Notes: generated by a model from the letters alone, not told the origin. A stretch of 64,000 nucleotides of DNA from Halictus rubicundus (GCF_050948215.1 NC_135153.1:6538058-6602057), one strand, 5' to 3'; positions 1 through 12,859 are shown, counted from the stretch's first letter. Numbers and translations: made by a program.

Positions 1-837
1 CTGATTCGTGGAGGTCGATTTTAGATTTTCAAATGCAGAATTAACTGATTCGGTCAAACGTGCATAAAAATGGCTGCACGTCCACATTGATTGTGCGATT
101 TGGAACCAGTTCTTCCCATTGAAATGCAGGTTCTAGACCATCGAAAATTTATCCAAACGAACCGGTTGAAAACCGACCGGTGGCAATGTAAAGGATCATT
201 TTCGTCGTTACGGTTTCGAGCGGAGCGGACATCGAAGGGAGGGGGGAGGAGGCGCGACCGAATAACCGTACCCTTGCACTTTCGTTACTTCACACACACA
301 CAAATACACAACCCCCCACCCCCCGTGCATAATTAGACGCGCGCATGACCCATTAAACGAAAAGAAAAGAAACGCACGGGGAATCGATTCGGCGTAGTTA
401 CGTGATGGTTTCCGCTGCGCCGGGTGCATTATACAACAGCCCGGGCATATTCATTAACGCCGCGGCGAGTTAACGATGCAACGCTCCCGATTGTTTACGA
501 CGCCGTGGCACGGTTCTAACGAGCCTGACAATGAAGGACCCGTGAGTAAGAATCGCATTTTAAATCGCGTTTACTACGAGGCAACGCCCCCCCCCCTCCC
601 ACCCAACGCCATTATAATTTCTAATCGCCGCGGCCGAAACGAGCTCGAGAAAACGTTACTCGGCTGCCGCGATCGATTCTCGATGTTAATCGAAACGTAA
701 ACCGCGCATCTCCGCCGGTTTATAGCCCATGTACAATTTACGGCAACCGTACGGCCATTAGTTTATCCGAATTATCGAGAGAGGTATAGTGTTGCTCGGA
801 ATTGTCACATTCTCGCGTTTATTGGCACTCGGCGCTG

Positions 838-870
838 ATAGGCCGAGCGTCTTTGTGCAAAATAAAAAGC
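838..870 (+). repeat. TGCAAAATAAAAA motif copy
   Basis: gaggccgagcgtcttt-type variant ending tgcaaaataaaaagcg. It lies just left of the MITE at 896. Confidence 0.5.
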
Positions 871-895
871 GTCTATGTTGGTGTAAAAACAAGTA

Positions 896-1066
896 CAGCG
901 CTTTCTCGATATATGTCCACAATACGGGTAGCCGGGGACATATATTGGCCAGGAGATACTATTCTTTGAACCGAAAGTAGAAAAGGACAGTAAAGGCCTC
1001 GATTCATGGCCCCTCACGGGGACTTTTATCGGTTAGATATTTGGGACATATATCGAGAAAACACTG
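896..1066. repeat. TA-flanked MITE, subfamily B
   Basis: A 171-bp element flanked by TA on both sides (894-895, 1067-1068). The ends are CAGCGCTTTCTCGATATATG and the complement of CAGTGTTTTCTCGATATATG. The inner right part (tatcggttagatatttggg) is shared with the copy at 43621-43806 and differs from the other copies, defining a second subfamily. Confidence 0.85.
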
Positions 1067-1302
1067 TATTAGCAAAATGTGCTTTTACCCTTAAAAGTTG
1101 AAATGTGAAACGGAACAGTCGAATATAAAAATTGATATCAAGAGAGCCACTCTATTATTAATTATTTAAAATTATATTCACTGCAGATTTTTTGTACTTA
1201 TGGCAAAAATAAGTACATGAAATTTTTAAGACGTTAACAGAATTTAAGGATGTCGATTATTTCCATATTGTCGAAATTATTAAAGAAGAGATCGATGCAA
1301 AC

Positions 1303-1336
1303 GATTTTTATTTTGCACGTAGAGCCACGGTCTAAT
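1303..1336 (-). repeat. TGCAAAATAAAAA motif copy
   Basis: On the minus strand it reads ttagaccgtggctc then tgcaaaataaaaatcg. Confidence 0.5.
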
Positions 1337-1956
1337 ATTAACCGTCCCCGATTTCTTCTTTCTTGTTTTCGCTAAAAAAGGAATGGCGTCAGTTAGCCTC
1401 GCGGCCGCTATCTTTTTAAACTATTCGACCGATCGGAACTAGAACGCAGTTTAGAATTGTACAGTTAGCTCGCACCGCATTCCACGTTAATCGGCCGATG
1501 CTTAAAGAAGCGAAAAGAACACAACACGAATTTCCTTTTCTCGTCGATTACCCTTATCAAGGCGGTCACACGGTATTATGAAAATTACGACTACCCGCGG
1601 AACTCGGCTCCACCATAATAACCGTTTCATAATCGACGAAAGTAGAACGAATTAGAATTCTCTTTCGTTCCGTTTATGGCCGACATTTACGGCAGATAGA
1701 CGTTTGAATAATCGACAGTTTTTGTCCAACTTGAATATATCGACGTTCGACGCACGTACAGGGAATTTTTGTAATCGCGAGCTGTTGATAATTCCTAATC
1801 GTATTGACAGATTGCGAAACTACCTTGGAAAACTTTCAACTATTGCAAATCATCGAACCTGCAACTTGGTATAACTCAACTTTTGTCATGCTTCTGTGCA
1901 TTTGCATGTGATTTCAAACGGGCGATAAATATCGAAATAAATATCGAAACAATTTT

Positions 1957-2105
1957 TTAACCCTCCGGCGGTGGAGTCCGGGTCTACTCTGACCCAGAGT
2001 AACAAAATCGTCGATCAATTACTCAATTTCCAGCGAAATAATAAAATGAACAGCCATTGCATTAGGAACAATAGAAAGATCAACGTGTCTTCAAGAATGG
2101 GTTAA
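1957..2105. repeat. TTAA-bounded element with GGGTC/GACCC hairpin
   Basis: TTAA at 1957-1960 and 2102-2105 bound a 149-bp stretch. The left part holds gtccgggtctactctgaccc, a short inverted repeat. The same block recurs at 4300-4330 and 45440-45465. Terminal inverted repeats beyond CCC/GGG are weak. Confidence 0.5.
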
Positions 2106-2282
2106 ACTTCACCTTAACAACCCAGAAATTTTTATCTTTTTGCTGTATGATCCTACACATCTCGACGAGAAAATGCCAAAAATCGAAGTTTCAAGGCGAG
2201 GAATTCAATGGTTCAGAAGTTATGCGTATCCCATCTGCACGAATGCATGAAAGATGTTCGGTAGCTGTCTATAGTATCTCAC

Positions 2283-2445
2283 CTCTTGCGCTAAGGGCGA
2301 TGAAGGTTTGCGCGTGTCTCCTGACCATCACAGGGTCCCAGGTACGAGGCATCGGCAGTCTGTTCAGGATGTGCATCAGGAAGTCACCGGGCGTCACTGC
2401 GGATAATTCCCACTTCAGCTTCGAGACGACCAGCTGTTCCCACCT
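2283..2445 (-). CDS. CycD: Cyclin D, coding exon 3 (start of cyclin box 2)
   Basis: The exon has 54 codons plus one base, residues 139-192, reading RWEQLVVSKLKWELSAVTPG and later ILNRLPMPRTW and RRHAQTFIALSAR. Glu141 aligns with the CDK-contacting Glu141 of human cyclin D1. The KLKWELSAVTP stretch is the conserved D-cyclin helix leading into cyclin box 2. The acceptor is pyrimidine-rich (ctcttttctacgattgttacag) and ends TTACAG|AGGTGG. The donor is AAGAG|GTGAGA, phase 1. The rest of cyclin box 2 and the C-terminal PEST/phosphodegron region are not in the window, and a scan of 1-2282 on the minus strand showed no matching exon. The gene is therefore cut by the left edge, not broken. Confidence 0.95.
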
Positions 2446-2715
2446 CTGTAACAATCGTAGAAAAGAGACGCGTTTTAGATAGCGTTTGCGTGTGTTTTCG
2501 GGGTTGCGTGGGAACGAGCATGCACGAGATTACGCTGATAGCACCCCCTCCCCCTCCCCACACCGTCAGATTCGTGATTCTCGACGTTGATTTTTATCTG
2601 TGTTTCTAGCCGCGATAGTTTTTCGGGAAAATTGTTTGGGGAAATGGTGGCTGACGAACTGGAAATTGTAAAAGTGTCACGAAGACGGAGCAATTTGTTT
2701 AATCAGCCTTTAATT

Positions 2716-2750
2716 AATAGACTGCGGGTCTTTATGCAAAATAAAAAATG
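2716..2750 (+). repeat. TGCAAAATAAAAA motif copy
   Basis: A clean copy: aatagactgcgggtcttta then tgcaaaataaaaaatg. Confidence 0.65.
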
Positions 2751-3030
2751 TTTGCATCGACTGCAAGACGCAGGAGCGAAATAAAAATTTATTTCTTCTT
2801 TGAATATTTTCATCAAGTTGAAACCAATACGCTGGTATCCTTAAATCTTTTTAATATGTCCACAGACTTAAATTGTGGTTACCCATTTTGGTCATAAATG
2901 CACAAAATCCTGGTAATTGAATAGACGATATTGGTCCTGATTGGTATTATTATTTTTATCTTGCTTCATCCTCGTAAGGATGATGAAGAAAATGAGGGAT
3001 AATAAATGAGAAAAATGAAGACAACGATTA

Positions 3031-3237
3031 CAGTGAATTCTCGATATATGTCAACAACACGGGTATTGCCAGCGTCGTGTATCGTACAGGAGACATGTTA
3101 CCGTGTTATGTTTGCACTCCACGGTCTCCGATGCCTCTCGAGCTTCGTAGCCTCTCACGGAGTATACCCTGCGGTAGTGGGGATAATTCCGCGACGTTTA
3201 TCATACAGCCCTAGCGACATATATAGAGAAATCACTG
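3031..3237. repeat. TA-flanked MITE, subfamily A
   Basis: A 207-bp copy flanked by TA. The left end is CAGTGAATTCTCGATATATG and the right end the complement of CAGTGATTTCTCTATATATG. The core includes the conserved tgcggtagtggggataattc block. The 102-aa open frame overlapping it is a by-product. Confidence 0.9.
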
Positions 3238-3439
3238 TACTCACATTTCGTTTAGTCGTGCACCTTGTGATTCGTGTAGCTTGTGCTAGGGACACTAGGA
3301 CACTTCGACACTGACACTAACAGGGCCGAAGAATAAAAATATGCTTAATTGTCGATACCGGACTTGGATTCGTTGCCTTGACCTTGTATCTTGTGTGTGT
3401 CTCTCTGCAGCTAACAAAAAGTTCTGTCCTCTAATTTGC

Positions 3440-3720
3440 CTGTGATTGTTTATTGACTTTTGTCAAGGCCTACCTTTGCCAAAGGGAGGGTAACCTTGTG
3501 CGCGCCTTTACGAGCAATCTCACCCCCTTGGGAGGGAGGGGGAGGGTTCCGAGGTGGCCGCGTGACACCCTCACTCGACGGGCCCGGGTAAGGTGTTGTA
3601 AACCTGGGCCAGTTAGGGTGTTGTAAACCTTGTCCCGGGGCGCTACCTTAATTGCTAGTGCAATTGGAAAAGCGGCAGACCGAAGGTGAAACGAAGCCTG
3701 CCGTCCAGATGTTTGATATA
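3440..3720. other. GC-rich anomalous segment with G-quadruplex motif
   Basis: A 280-base island much richer in G+C than its surroundings. It contains GGGAGGGAGGGGGAGGG at 3530-3546 and a near-direct repeat of ggtgttgtaaacct at 3592 and 3619. No coding sense was found. It may be a transposon remnant. Confidence 0.4.
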
Positions 3721-4283
3721 ATAAAACATCTGTTTCGTCTTGAGACGGAGCACATTTCGAAAAACGATCCAACCATTAAGACGCTATACAACTTGCAAAA
3801 TAAATCATGGAACGCTCGGAACGATTAAAAATATGAATTTTCTGCGCCGTAACCTATCATAACGATGCAATTAAAAAAGCTTCGTCTCGTTGCATATTCC
3901 AGCGGCCCGCAGCTAATAAATGGTCTGCACAGGCTACTTAGCACCTTCTTCGCTGGACGGACAGGATATCCTCCTCTCGTCGGCCATCTTGAATACCTTC
4001 ATATTAAATATGATAGACGCCGAGAACATGCGGCTCGCTCGTGTTCGATATCGTTATCAGGAAATTCGACGCACTGCTCGCTTCACGCGAGAATCGGTCA
4101 AATGTTAATCAAACCTTGCAATTTACGACTGCGTAACACCAAGTAGAAACGCAAATAGGAGCAATAAATTTTTGCAGAAAAATTATGGAACTTTTATGAG
4201 CTCGTTGCAGCGAGGCGACCTCAATCTTGAAATCCACGGTGACTTTGACCCGGTAAAAAATTTTGGAATGTCCGTGGAATCAT

Positions 4284-4410
4284 TTATAACCCTGCCGTGT
4301 CGGTGCCCGGGTCTATCTTGACCCAGAAAAAATTTACTTAATTTTCAGTCTAATGAATCTACAATAATATATTCTGTTGTCAAGGTGTAACCATTAGAGA
4401 CCAGGCACAC
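4284..4410. repeat. Second copy of the GGGTC/GACCC element
   Basis: Shares aaccct..gtgcccgggtct and ttgacccag with 1957-2105 and with 45437-45465. The right end is unclear. Confidence 0.45.
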
Positions 4411-6100
4411 GTTTTAAAATTATGAACAAAGAAAACCGTGGGAGCGTGAAATAAATCATAAGGGGAGTGGTTGGAAGTCAAGAATTTTCAGCGAAGATTT
4501 AGCGGTCTTTTAACTTTGCAAATCGGTGTAACCGATTGTTCCCCGTGTGCTGAACATGTTGGCCAAGACGAAGTCCGTTTAATTCCACCGGGTAGCACAA
4601 CAGAGCTCGTTTCCTCCTCGCGTGTATCAAGCGATCGCCGGCCAACGTGCACACACGTTTCCACGCGCACACGGGCTCTCCCTACTACGTTTCCACGCCT
4701 AACCGCGGATGCGCTGCTCGCTCGAGTACGTCGTAGTACCCTCGTTTTCTCTCGACCATGAAATTACACGGCGGCCATACTACGCGTAGTACTACGTGTC
4801 CTTCGGTTTGATTAAATGTCCATTGAATTCGGTGGGTACGACGCTCAAGGCTGTGAAATTCTCTTACGAAACACGCCGCGTGACGTGTGGGCTGCGCGGC
4901 ACGCCTAATTGCCCCACGCCGAAAATTATCCGGGGCCACTTCAATTCTGTACAGTTAAGTCCCAATGTTTCCTCAATCAACAAATCGTTGTGGACGTTGA
5001 CCCCAGAATATATATATTTTTACTTAAATTTTACGCAATCGTTGGGTCGCTTTTGGTAAATAAATTTTTTTGCACATTCTCAGCTTCAAGAGTAGTTCCC
5101 CTTATTAATATCAAACTAAAAGGGCTGGAAGATCTCTTTGGTCCCCTTAGGGTTGACAATTATTACGCTGCTGTGTTTTAAACTAATTCCGATTTTTATG
5201 GAATAGTTTACGAAACAAACCATCATAGTTTATTAAACACAAACTGTTGGTTCAAGAATTCTTGAACAATATAAAAAGATTCATTACGAATCGATTAAAA
5301 CTGTGTACGAAATCGATAAAAAAAAATTATTTAACGATAAACAAAAAACGTACCTAATACTTGCAGAATGAATATAATACAATACAAGATCTTATGCACC
5401 CGTAGGAAACGTGAAGGACATCGAAAAAAAAGTTTCAAGAAAATGGCACTCGGGGAACGTTCAAACACGGACAGCCAGATTCGGCAGTAAAATTTATGTT
5501 TTCTCCGGTGGAATATCAGGGAAATGTTTCCCAGGAGGTCTCTTTCCCTCGTTTCTTTCCCAGGAGGGCAGAACCAAAAAATCTGAGGCAACGATCGCCG
5601 AGCGAGAATGAGAATTCCATAGTTGGGGACTTGCGAGTCTTTGTCGCCGCACGCTTCCCCCGCCCGAACATTTTTTAATCTTATCTCCCTTTCCCTTCTC
5701 GCCCCACCTCCTCGATGAACCTCTTATCCTTGAGAGGGTGGAGCTCCACGCTCGAGTGCGTGCGTACAACACGCTCGTAACGCGACACGCAGCGCGCCGT
5801 GAATGAAACAAAGACCAGCGCAGTGGTAGAGCCATGATTTTTCTGCGGCGACGGCCAGTGGTCGTGTAAACGATAGCCGAGACGCGACCGGCTAACACAT
5901 TCGTTTGTTCGATCGCGCGCGGCCGCCGATCTCCGATTTCAGCGGAGAGTGCCGGGGATGTTGTCGACAAACAATTACCTTCTTCGTCGACAACTATTTT
6001 TTGTAGGAATTTTTGCTATTAGAGAACCCTGTTTATCAGGTGAAGAACTGGCTGCCCAACTAGACCCAAATTACACCTTTAATGCGTACGTAATTACACC

Positions 6101-6129
6101 TAGACGGCGGATATGCAAAATAAAAATTG
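6101..6129 (+). repeat. TGCAAAATAAAAA motif copy
   Basis: tagacggcggata then tgcaaaataaaaattg. Confidence 0.6.
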
Positions 6130-6667
6130 AATTGAAAATAAGAATTTCATTCTTTCCTTAATAGCGTTGTCAAATTGATAGTAACACATCTGTTTAATTT
6201 TCCCACTGTTTGAAATTTTACCTACTCATTTTCGGCGTAAACTCGTAAAATCCCGAATTAAATTAATTCATTCGCAATTAAATTGCAAATGTTACTGAAA
6301 AATGCGCAAGCGCGTCCGGGAACATTGTAAAAACTGTTACACTTTCTCCGCGCGAAAAGACCTCGGAAGGCCATAAAAGTCCAACCACATTCACGGGCCG
6401 AGGAAATAAAGTTTCCGGGAGCCAGTAGCAAACGGTTTAATAGATCGGTCGTACAGTAAGTTTGCAGAAAACGAAATCCCGGGTAATAGAAATGGAACGG
6501 GACGAATTTAATTACTTCGAGTTTATCGGTCGGGGCACAGTCTGCGGATCGCATGACGCGGAGTCGGTTGGTGCCGGAGAAGAGGCCGTGCGTAATATCT
6601 CGTCGGACGGTCTCTCGCAGGAAGGACTCTCTCTCGTCACGGAATGCGTGGCGGTGCGTGAGTGCGT

Positions 6668-6876
6668 CCTCGGGGAGAGGGAGAGGGAGAGAGAGGGAGA
6701 GAGAGGGAGAGAGTCTTCTACGCTCTGCCACGGTACGTTGCGTACGCGAGCGTAAACGTAACGATTCCGCGTGAGAGGCCAACGATCCGAGGAGATACGA
6801 GGCTGCTTTACTATTTATAAGTAACGCCGTTGCGATTTTCTTGATTGTCCAGCGATCGGGCCCTGGCAAGACAAGT

Positions 6877-6920
<44 letters not shown>

Positions 6921-6935
6921 CTCTCTCTCTCTCTC
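6668..6935. repeat. GA-rich tract and (CT)n microsatellite
   Basis: Purine tract of gagaggga units at about 6668-6712, then a pure (CT)n run at 6881-6935 of opposite strand bias. Long Arg-Glu or Leu-Ser repeats predicted here are artefacts. Confidence 0.9.
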
Positions 6936-7506
6936 GCGTTTATTATTTCGCCTTGGTATATCTGGTGTCGAGTCCCTGTTAAATGATGCAACGCTGTTGC
7001 ACCCGAGCATTTGCATTCCCCTACCCAGTTTCTTCCATTTTTCTTAGCTACCTCTTTCCCTCTCGGGACTCTTTCTCGTCGTTTTTGCTTGCGTTCGTGT
7101 TTTCTTTCTGGTTGATTTTTCGCCGATCGAAGCTTCGACTGTCAGCCTGTTCTCACGAGGACGAGTTCTGGAGGCCGGAATGCGCCGACTGTGACGACTA
7201 TGCGAGCACGGTGCTTTGAGAAATAGTGACATGGGATTCTTCGGTTTTCCCCGGATGATTTTTCGATTTCGGAAGCGATGGGAGTGGTGGTTGGTCGAAA
7301 TTTTTGAACATCTTATTATCCTAAGATGTACCTGATTTTCTAGAGCATCTGTTCTTGCTTAACTAAATGTTATTGTTACTAGCGAACAAAGCAGTATACG
7401 ACAAAAAGGCTAAAATCGGCTACACACTCGTGAAGAACACACAGTTAAAATTTAGTTTGAATATGATTAACACACTTTCCCAGAAAAATCTGCTCAAACT
7501 GGAAAT

Positions 7507-7620
7507 GTGCCATTTTTCTACAAAAGTGCCATTTTCATACAAAAGTGCCATTTCCCTACAGAGGTGCCATTTTCCTACAAAACTGCCATTTTCCTACAAA
7601 ACTGCAATTTTCCTACAAAA
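7507..7620. repeat. 19-bp minisatellite, six copies
   Basis: Six consecutive 19-base units of the form gtgccattttcctacaaaa, the last three with ctgcc or ctgca. Confidence 0.9.
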
Positions 7621-8204
7621 GTTTTCTTCATGAAGTATTCCTTCATTCTTAACCAGATATTATTACTAAGAAACTCCTGAACACACACTTAAAATTGAGT
7701 TTCAATATACCCAACACATTCTACGAGTTGAGTGACAGTAAGTGAGCTAATAATTTTTGTAAACGGTTCCAAGCTCTTGATTAGAAAAATGCGAATGTAC
7801 AGTTGGTACCGTGGAAGTAGGTAGGCAGAATATCACAGCAGGGTCGATATCGTTTTATTACCATTGAATCGAACTTCCTGCTAGCTTTCTACCGGCACGA
7901 TACGCGTTATCGGAAATGAAATCGAGAGAGAAAGTCGAGGCGAACGGTGGAAAAGAAAGAAGAAGAAGGAGCATACCGTCAGACGTGGAATATTCGAGCT
8001 CTACACGTACGGTATCTGTACAGGTGCGAAGCTATGGGTGCTGTAATAAGTATGTAAGCAGTGACAGGGGCGTAATGTCGAAGGGGGAGGCCACGTGTCG
8101 ATCAAGGAACAAAAGGAGGCGATTGAAACCCTGAAATTTTTTACAAAATTCTAATGTTCCCTTCTTGTCCTTCCAATTTGTATCTATTAATCAATAACGT
8201 AATT

Positions 8205-8239
8205 AATAGATTGCGGAACTGTATGCAAAATAAAAATTG
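8205..8239 (+). repeat. TGCAAAATAAAAA motif copy
   Basis: aatagattgcggaactgta then tgcaaaataaaaattg. Confidence 0.65.
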
Positions 8240-8249
8240 ATTTTCAAAA

Positions 8250-9000
8250 ATTGCTTAAATTGCACAGTGTAGTAATTAATGTTGACTAACAGTCAGTTAA
8301 GAAACAAAAATTGTAATAAAGAAGAGCGATCTGTGAATGTTTATGAAAACGAGAAGAATTTTAAATTGATATATTATACAGTGCTGGTAATCCAGTAATT
8401 ATGGTATGTTAATCTCGCGCAGTAATTACTATTATCGAAATGATGGAATATGGAGCATATTGTAATGCACGAAAACACGTTAGAAAGGGTAAAGAACGAA
8501 GAATTATGTATTGGGTATTATGTATTATTTATGACACGTCCCAGATGTTTCTGTATTGCTAAAGAGGTAAAAAATTTTCATTCATAACAAGGCACATTTA
8601 TTCCGAGGACAGCTAAGCGACTATTAGCACAACAAACTCTAACGGCATCGATCATTTTGCAACTGCAAATCTGTTTTCGAAAAAATTTCCTGTGTATTAC
8701 TAAATCGAATGTAAAAATATTTTCCATTAAAATTGTCTACTAAAAATATTTATGACAACACGAAAGTATTTTTAGTTATTGTGGACTAAATAATGATTCC
8801 AGTAATTAAAGCGATTTTCTTTCAGCAGAGAAGGAAAAGTTTTTTCTTTTTTAAAAAAGCTGTGACGATTGTAGAATTTTTAAAGTGATCCAGGTCTGTG
8901 AAATTCATTTTAATTTCCTGAATACGGTGAATTTAATCTCTCTTATCATTGGTTTTTATATTTCAAATTCGAAGATTTAATTTGCCACTGGTAAACAAAT
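8250..9000. other. AT-rich intron sequence, nothing recognised
   Basis: No repeat ends, open frame or structure stood out. Confidence 0.5.
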
Positions 9001-10248
9001 TTCACAGATCAATTAATCGATGTTAGTACACGAACGAAACGTATCGGCGAGCATCGGGCGCAGCGAGCGATAGTTCAAGGTACGATCGATGGAAAAATGG
9101 TACGAGGAAGACGACACCGTGGTCGTTTCAAAAATCCCGGACTGGTTCGGACCGGTTGACAAAGTGAGAATAGAAAAGCTAATCGCCCGGAGTCCGGAAT
9201 GGTTGCATTCTACGGGAAGAAAGCGGGAAAAGGAATGAGAAAAATGGCTACTGACCATCGGAAACTTCTGGAAGCCACTTAAAGTCTTTAAAGTGCCGTT
9301 TCCATTACACGGGATATAATAAAAATTTTCCTACAAAATACAATGCCATTTTTATCAAGTAACACGTTTTTCAAAAAAATGTACAAATCACCCTAAAACT
9401 CCATCTTATATTCGATAATACATTTAAAATGCTCACTATCAATCAGGAATATCTAAGAACCTTTTCGAGCATTTAAAGTGCCATTTCTGTCGTAGATGTT
9501 TTCTATTATGGAATTTTTATTTTTCTCTCATCCTGTATTCGGATAAATCCAGAGATAGAAATTTAATTAAAAAAATTATGTTGAAAAATGTCTACCTAAA
9601 ATAAATGTTGCATTGATTAAATTTATAGAAAGATATCAGCAAATATTAAATTGAATGGGAGTCAAAGTTTGACTGGATTTTTTGGAGAATTTCGAGACAG
9701 GAGTCTATGGGACTAGATACACCACTGGGTATTCATGCTCTTGCGGTAGTGCGTATCGTGTGTACGCGTACCTTGCGTGATCGTACACGCATGCGCACGC
9801 ACCAGTGACGCAACGAACGTGCATGCGTGATCCACGTGCAATTTAACCCTCTGCGGTCTCGTCTGACAGGATTCGATACGCCGTCCTTTATTATCGTCGC
9901 CGTTGGTTCGGATTAAATGCATAATAATCGCGTCTACCTAATCAAATTATTCGATAACGGTAATCGATCGGGCCCGATGCCGTTTACTTGGGTGTCACTG
10001 TCACTCGAAACTGCGTGTGAAAGCGTATCCTCGAAATTAAGCCACTTAACAAATATGCACAAATCTTAATCAACCTCAATTCTTTCTTTTCTTTCAAATA
10101 ATGAAAGTAAACAAAATTTATTATGCGTGTTCTACGTTGAGTTCTCCAATATTGAAAAATGGAGTACAGCAGACTGCCTTTTATGAATTTATAGCGTAGA
10201 CAAATTTCGAAGAATTTGTATAATAAAAAGTGGAAGAGAAGAAAATAC

Positions 10249-10560
10249 TACACCACATTTCTTGTTTCAGTTTTTTTGTGTGCACATGTTAAAAAATTTG
10301 ATAAAGAAATATTGCGCCATTTCTTGTTTCAGTTTCTTGGTACAAAAATTGTTAGAAATTTGTTAAAGATTAAATGGAACAGAATATTGTGCCATTTTTT
10401 GTCTCAATTTCTTTAAATTTTTAGAAATTTGTTAAAAATTGAATAGAACAGAATACCGTGCCATTTTTGGTTTCAGTTTCTCAGTATACAAATTTTGAGA
10501 AAATTAAATAAAATGGAACAGAACACAGTGCCATTTTTTGTTTCAGCAAAATACAAATTC
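10249..10560. repeat. About 70-bp tandem repeat, 4-5 copies
   Basis: Repeats begin near 10249, 10315, 10388, 10458 and 10530 with gtgccattttttgtttcag, followed by an AT-rich part containing agaaatttgttaaa and tggaacagaata. Confidence 0.85.
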
Positions 10561-11753
10561 TCTTCATTGAATACAGCGCAGAGGAAATAAACACCAAATA
10601 AAAATGTCTTCCTCTAATCTTTCCACCGTTTCAAATTTTATGTACTCGTTTGCGTCGTAAATAAATAAAATCCTATGTATCCTATTTGCCTGGGCAATTT
10701 ACACGGTTCCCAGGAACCAGGCAATTTTCCTCGAACAATTAGGCACACAGGATCCCGTTCATCGAACTCGAATTGCCATCGCTCTTGTCAGTGACACTTG
10801 GCAAATTGTCCGCGACATGTGTTGCGAGATAAGACACCGTGTGAAATCGGATAGCGCGCTACGATAGCGGGTCGCATAATAATTACAGTTATTAATAATA
10901 ATGACGAAGGACTCTCTCGCGCAGATCCATCGCTTTCGACGGACGACGAATGACGGAGTCATGAATTTTGGACGTCCAGATGACGTTCGGGGGTGGTATC
11001 GGTGCGACAGATGGCAAACGCGAGGAGAAATGGTACTAAAAATTGGTATAAGCGATAGTAATTTTGTTTGAAGCTCGATCGACAAGCTATCATAATCTGT
11101 ATCTTGTTAAAATAAACGATACAATTTTTATAGCCATTCATACGCGTTTCTGATCTGCCACACGCAGAAGGTACCATTTTACAATCATCCGTTTACCATA
11201 ATTTTCTGTACACTTATCAATTCCGATTAATCTCCACTTGTTGGGACACCTGAAAACATCATTATCGAGTATTGTTATTAAACCGTTCCATCGGATGTTT
11301 TCCAGGCTGTCGAGCGAGGTTTCAGGGCCATTCCTCGTTTCCCACTTCGGTTCTATTTGCAGTTCTTATCTATTAGAAGAATTCCTATCTAGTATATATT
11401 TCTGCCTGTCCAAATGTTTGAACCCAATCTTTTTCAACTTTTCATCGATATCTCGCACCCTGGATCCCATTTTTCTGCTCTTTTGTAGATAGGTGCCATT
11501 TTCGTACGGTTGTATCCCTGCCGAATCGCGTACGTGTGATTTATTTTTTTACATTTTATTTTTCCTAAATAAGTCCTATTAATCAAAGCAAGCACGATTC
11601 CAGCATATTCCGCCAACAGAGTGCAATCACGGTAGAAATGTAATTTTTGATTTAACAGATATGTTATATTCATAACAATATTCTTAGATTTTTCTAATGT
11701 TTTACGGTCTCATATCTCACCCAGCCATTTTCTTCATAAAAATCCGCAGTCTA

Positions 11754-11950
11754 CAGTGAATTCTCGATATATGTCAACGACACGGATCTTGCCGGCGACA
11801 TATATCGTCCAGGAGACATACCCGAGCCGTGTTATCTGGCCGAGGCCTCTCGAGCTTCGGGGCCCTTCACGGGGTATACCCCGCGGTAGTGGGGATAATT
11901 CCGCGACGTTTATCATCCAGGCCTTGGCGACATATATAGAGAAATCACTG
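11754..11950. repeat. TA-flanked MITE, subfamily A
   Basis: A 197-bp copy. The left TA is intact and the right TA has become TG. It is inserted into a copy of the TGCAAAATAAAAA-associated motif: the sequence just left of it (ataaaaatccgcagtc, ending 11751) is that motif's conserved end. The core gggtataccccgcggtagtg is intact. Confidence 0.9.
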
Positions 11951-12423
11951 TGTTCATTTGCATTTTGAGAATCGGACACTTCGTGCGCAACGACCTAATA
12001 ATTTTGTTGGTTTGCTGTCCTCGACGAGACCGAATTAGGATCGGTTATTGCGAGAACAGCGGAAGGTCGGGTGGGACCGGAGCCGAAAAGACGACCCTGC
12101 AGGCCGCAATCAATTTTTGCCGGACCGGAGAGGCCCGAATTCTAGACAGACCGAGAAACTACGACCGAAAACGGCTAACAAGACTAACGGACAATAGCTT
12201 TCCATGGGAGAAGAAACGCGGAGGGTTACGTCCCTGCCATTACCTGGCCGGTTCCGAGAAACGAGGGTCCGATTTATCTGGTTCGCAATGAGGAATCGAT
12301 AGGAGGTGGCCTGCAACGAGAAGGTAGAGGCCGATATATACCGGGTGTATCAGAAAGACTATCCGAAGAAACTCCGCAGGTAGACTTTATGCGATCACGA
12401 GAAATCGAGTAATTTGAAACGGT

Positions 12424-12640
12424 AGAAGAATTTAAAAAAACATTTCTACGTTATTTTCAACCTACGAAACACATTAACACTAGATCTACGGAGCACTAAA
12501 AATGAGTACGTTACAATACTTTATAAAAATAAGGAGAATGTGTTTGTCCAAGTTTGTCGTCATTTTTTAAATAATATGTACATCAAGAAATAATTCCCTA
12601 ATTCAGGTAGAAAAATTTTCTTCAGCACAAAGATCCGCTG
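12424..12640. repeat. Dispersed repeat, related to 16380-16445 and 42420-42560
   Basis: Shares ttattttcaac..ac with 16400 and 'ctacggagca' plus actttataaaaataa with 42430-42480. Not assigned to a known family. Confidence 0.5.
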
Positions 12641-12859
12641 TCTGTTCATAAAAATTGTATCTTCAAAGAAATTCGAGCAACTTGACGTAATTCATTAAGG
12701 TTACAACGATTGAATTAGTAACAATGTTGAAATCCCACGAAGGCCAACAAAAGCCTATAGCGAAACGGTTTGAGCACCACTGGCCCGAGCTTGGTCACTC
12801 GGGCGCGCAGGTGGCGGTATCATCGCCACTCGAAAACCGTCGAGTCACCCGTTAGGTGT

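Larger units (their letters stand above)
1..2282 (-). other. Cyclin D intron 3 (partial)
   Basis: This is the part of the intron after exon 3 that lies inside the window. It begins at the donor GTGAGA at 2282 and runs off the left edge. It contains a MITE copy (896-1066), a TTAA-flanked element (1957-2105) and two copies of the TGCAAAATAAAAA motif. No further cyclin exon was recognised. Confidence 0.8.

Noticed and set aside
5494..5970. 158-aa minus-strand frame
   Set aside because: Basic, unstructured and with a competing plus-strand frame; not supported.
6258..7016. 252-aa minus-strand open frame
   Set aside because: Its middle is an Arg-Glu repeat from the (CT)n tract and the rest is not protein-like.
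12340..12365. 'ccgggtgtatcagaaag' resembling a transposon terminus
   Set aside because: No matching second end was found within a few kilobases.
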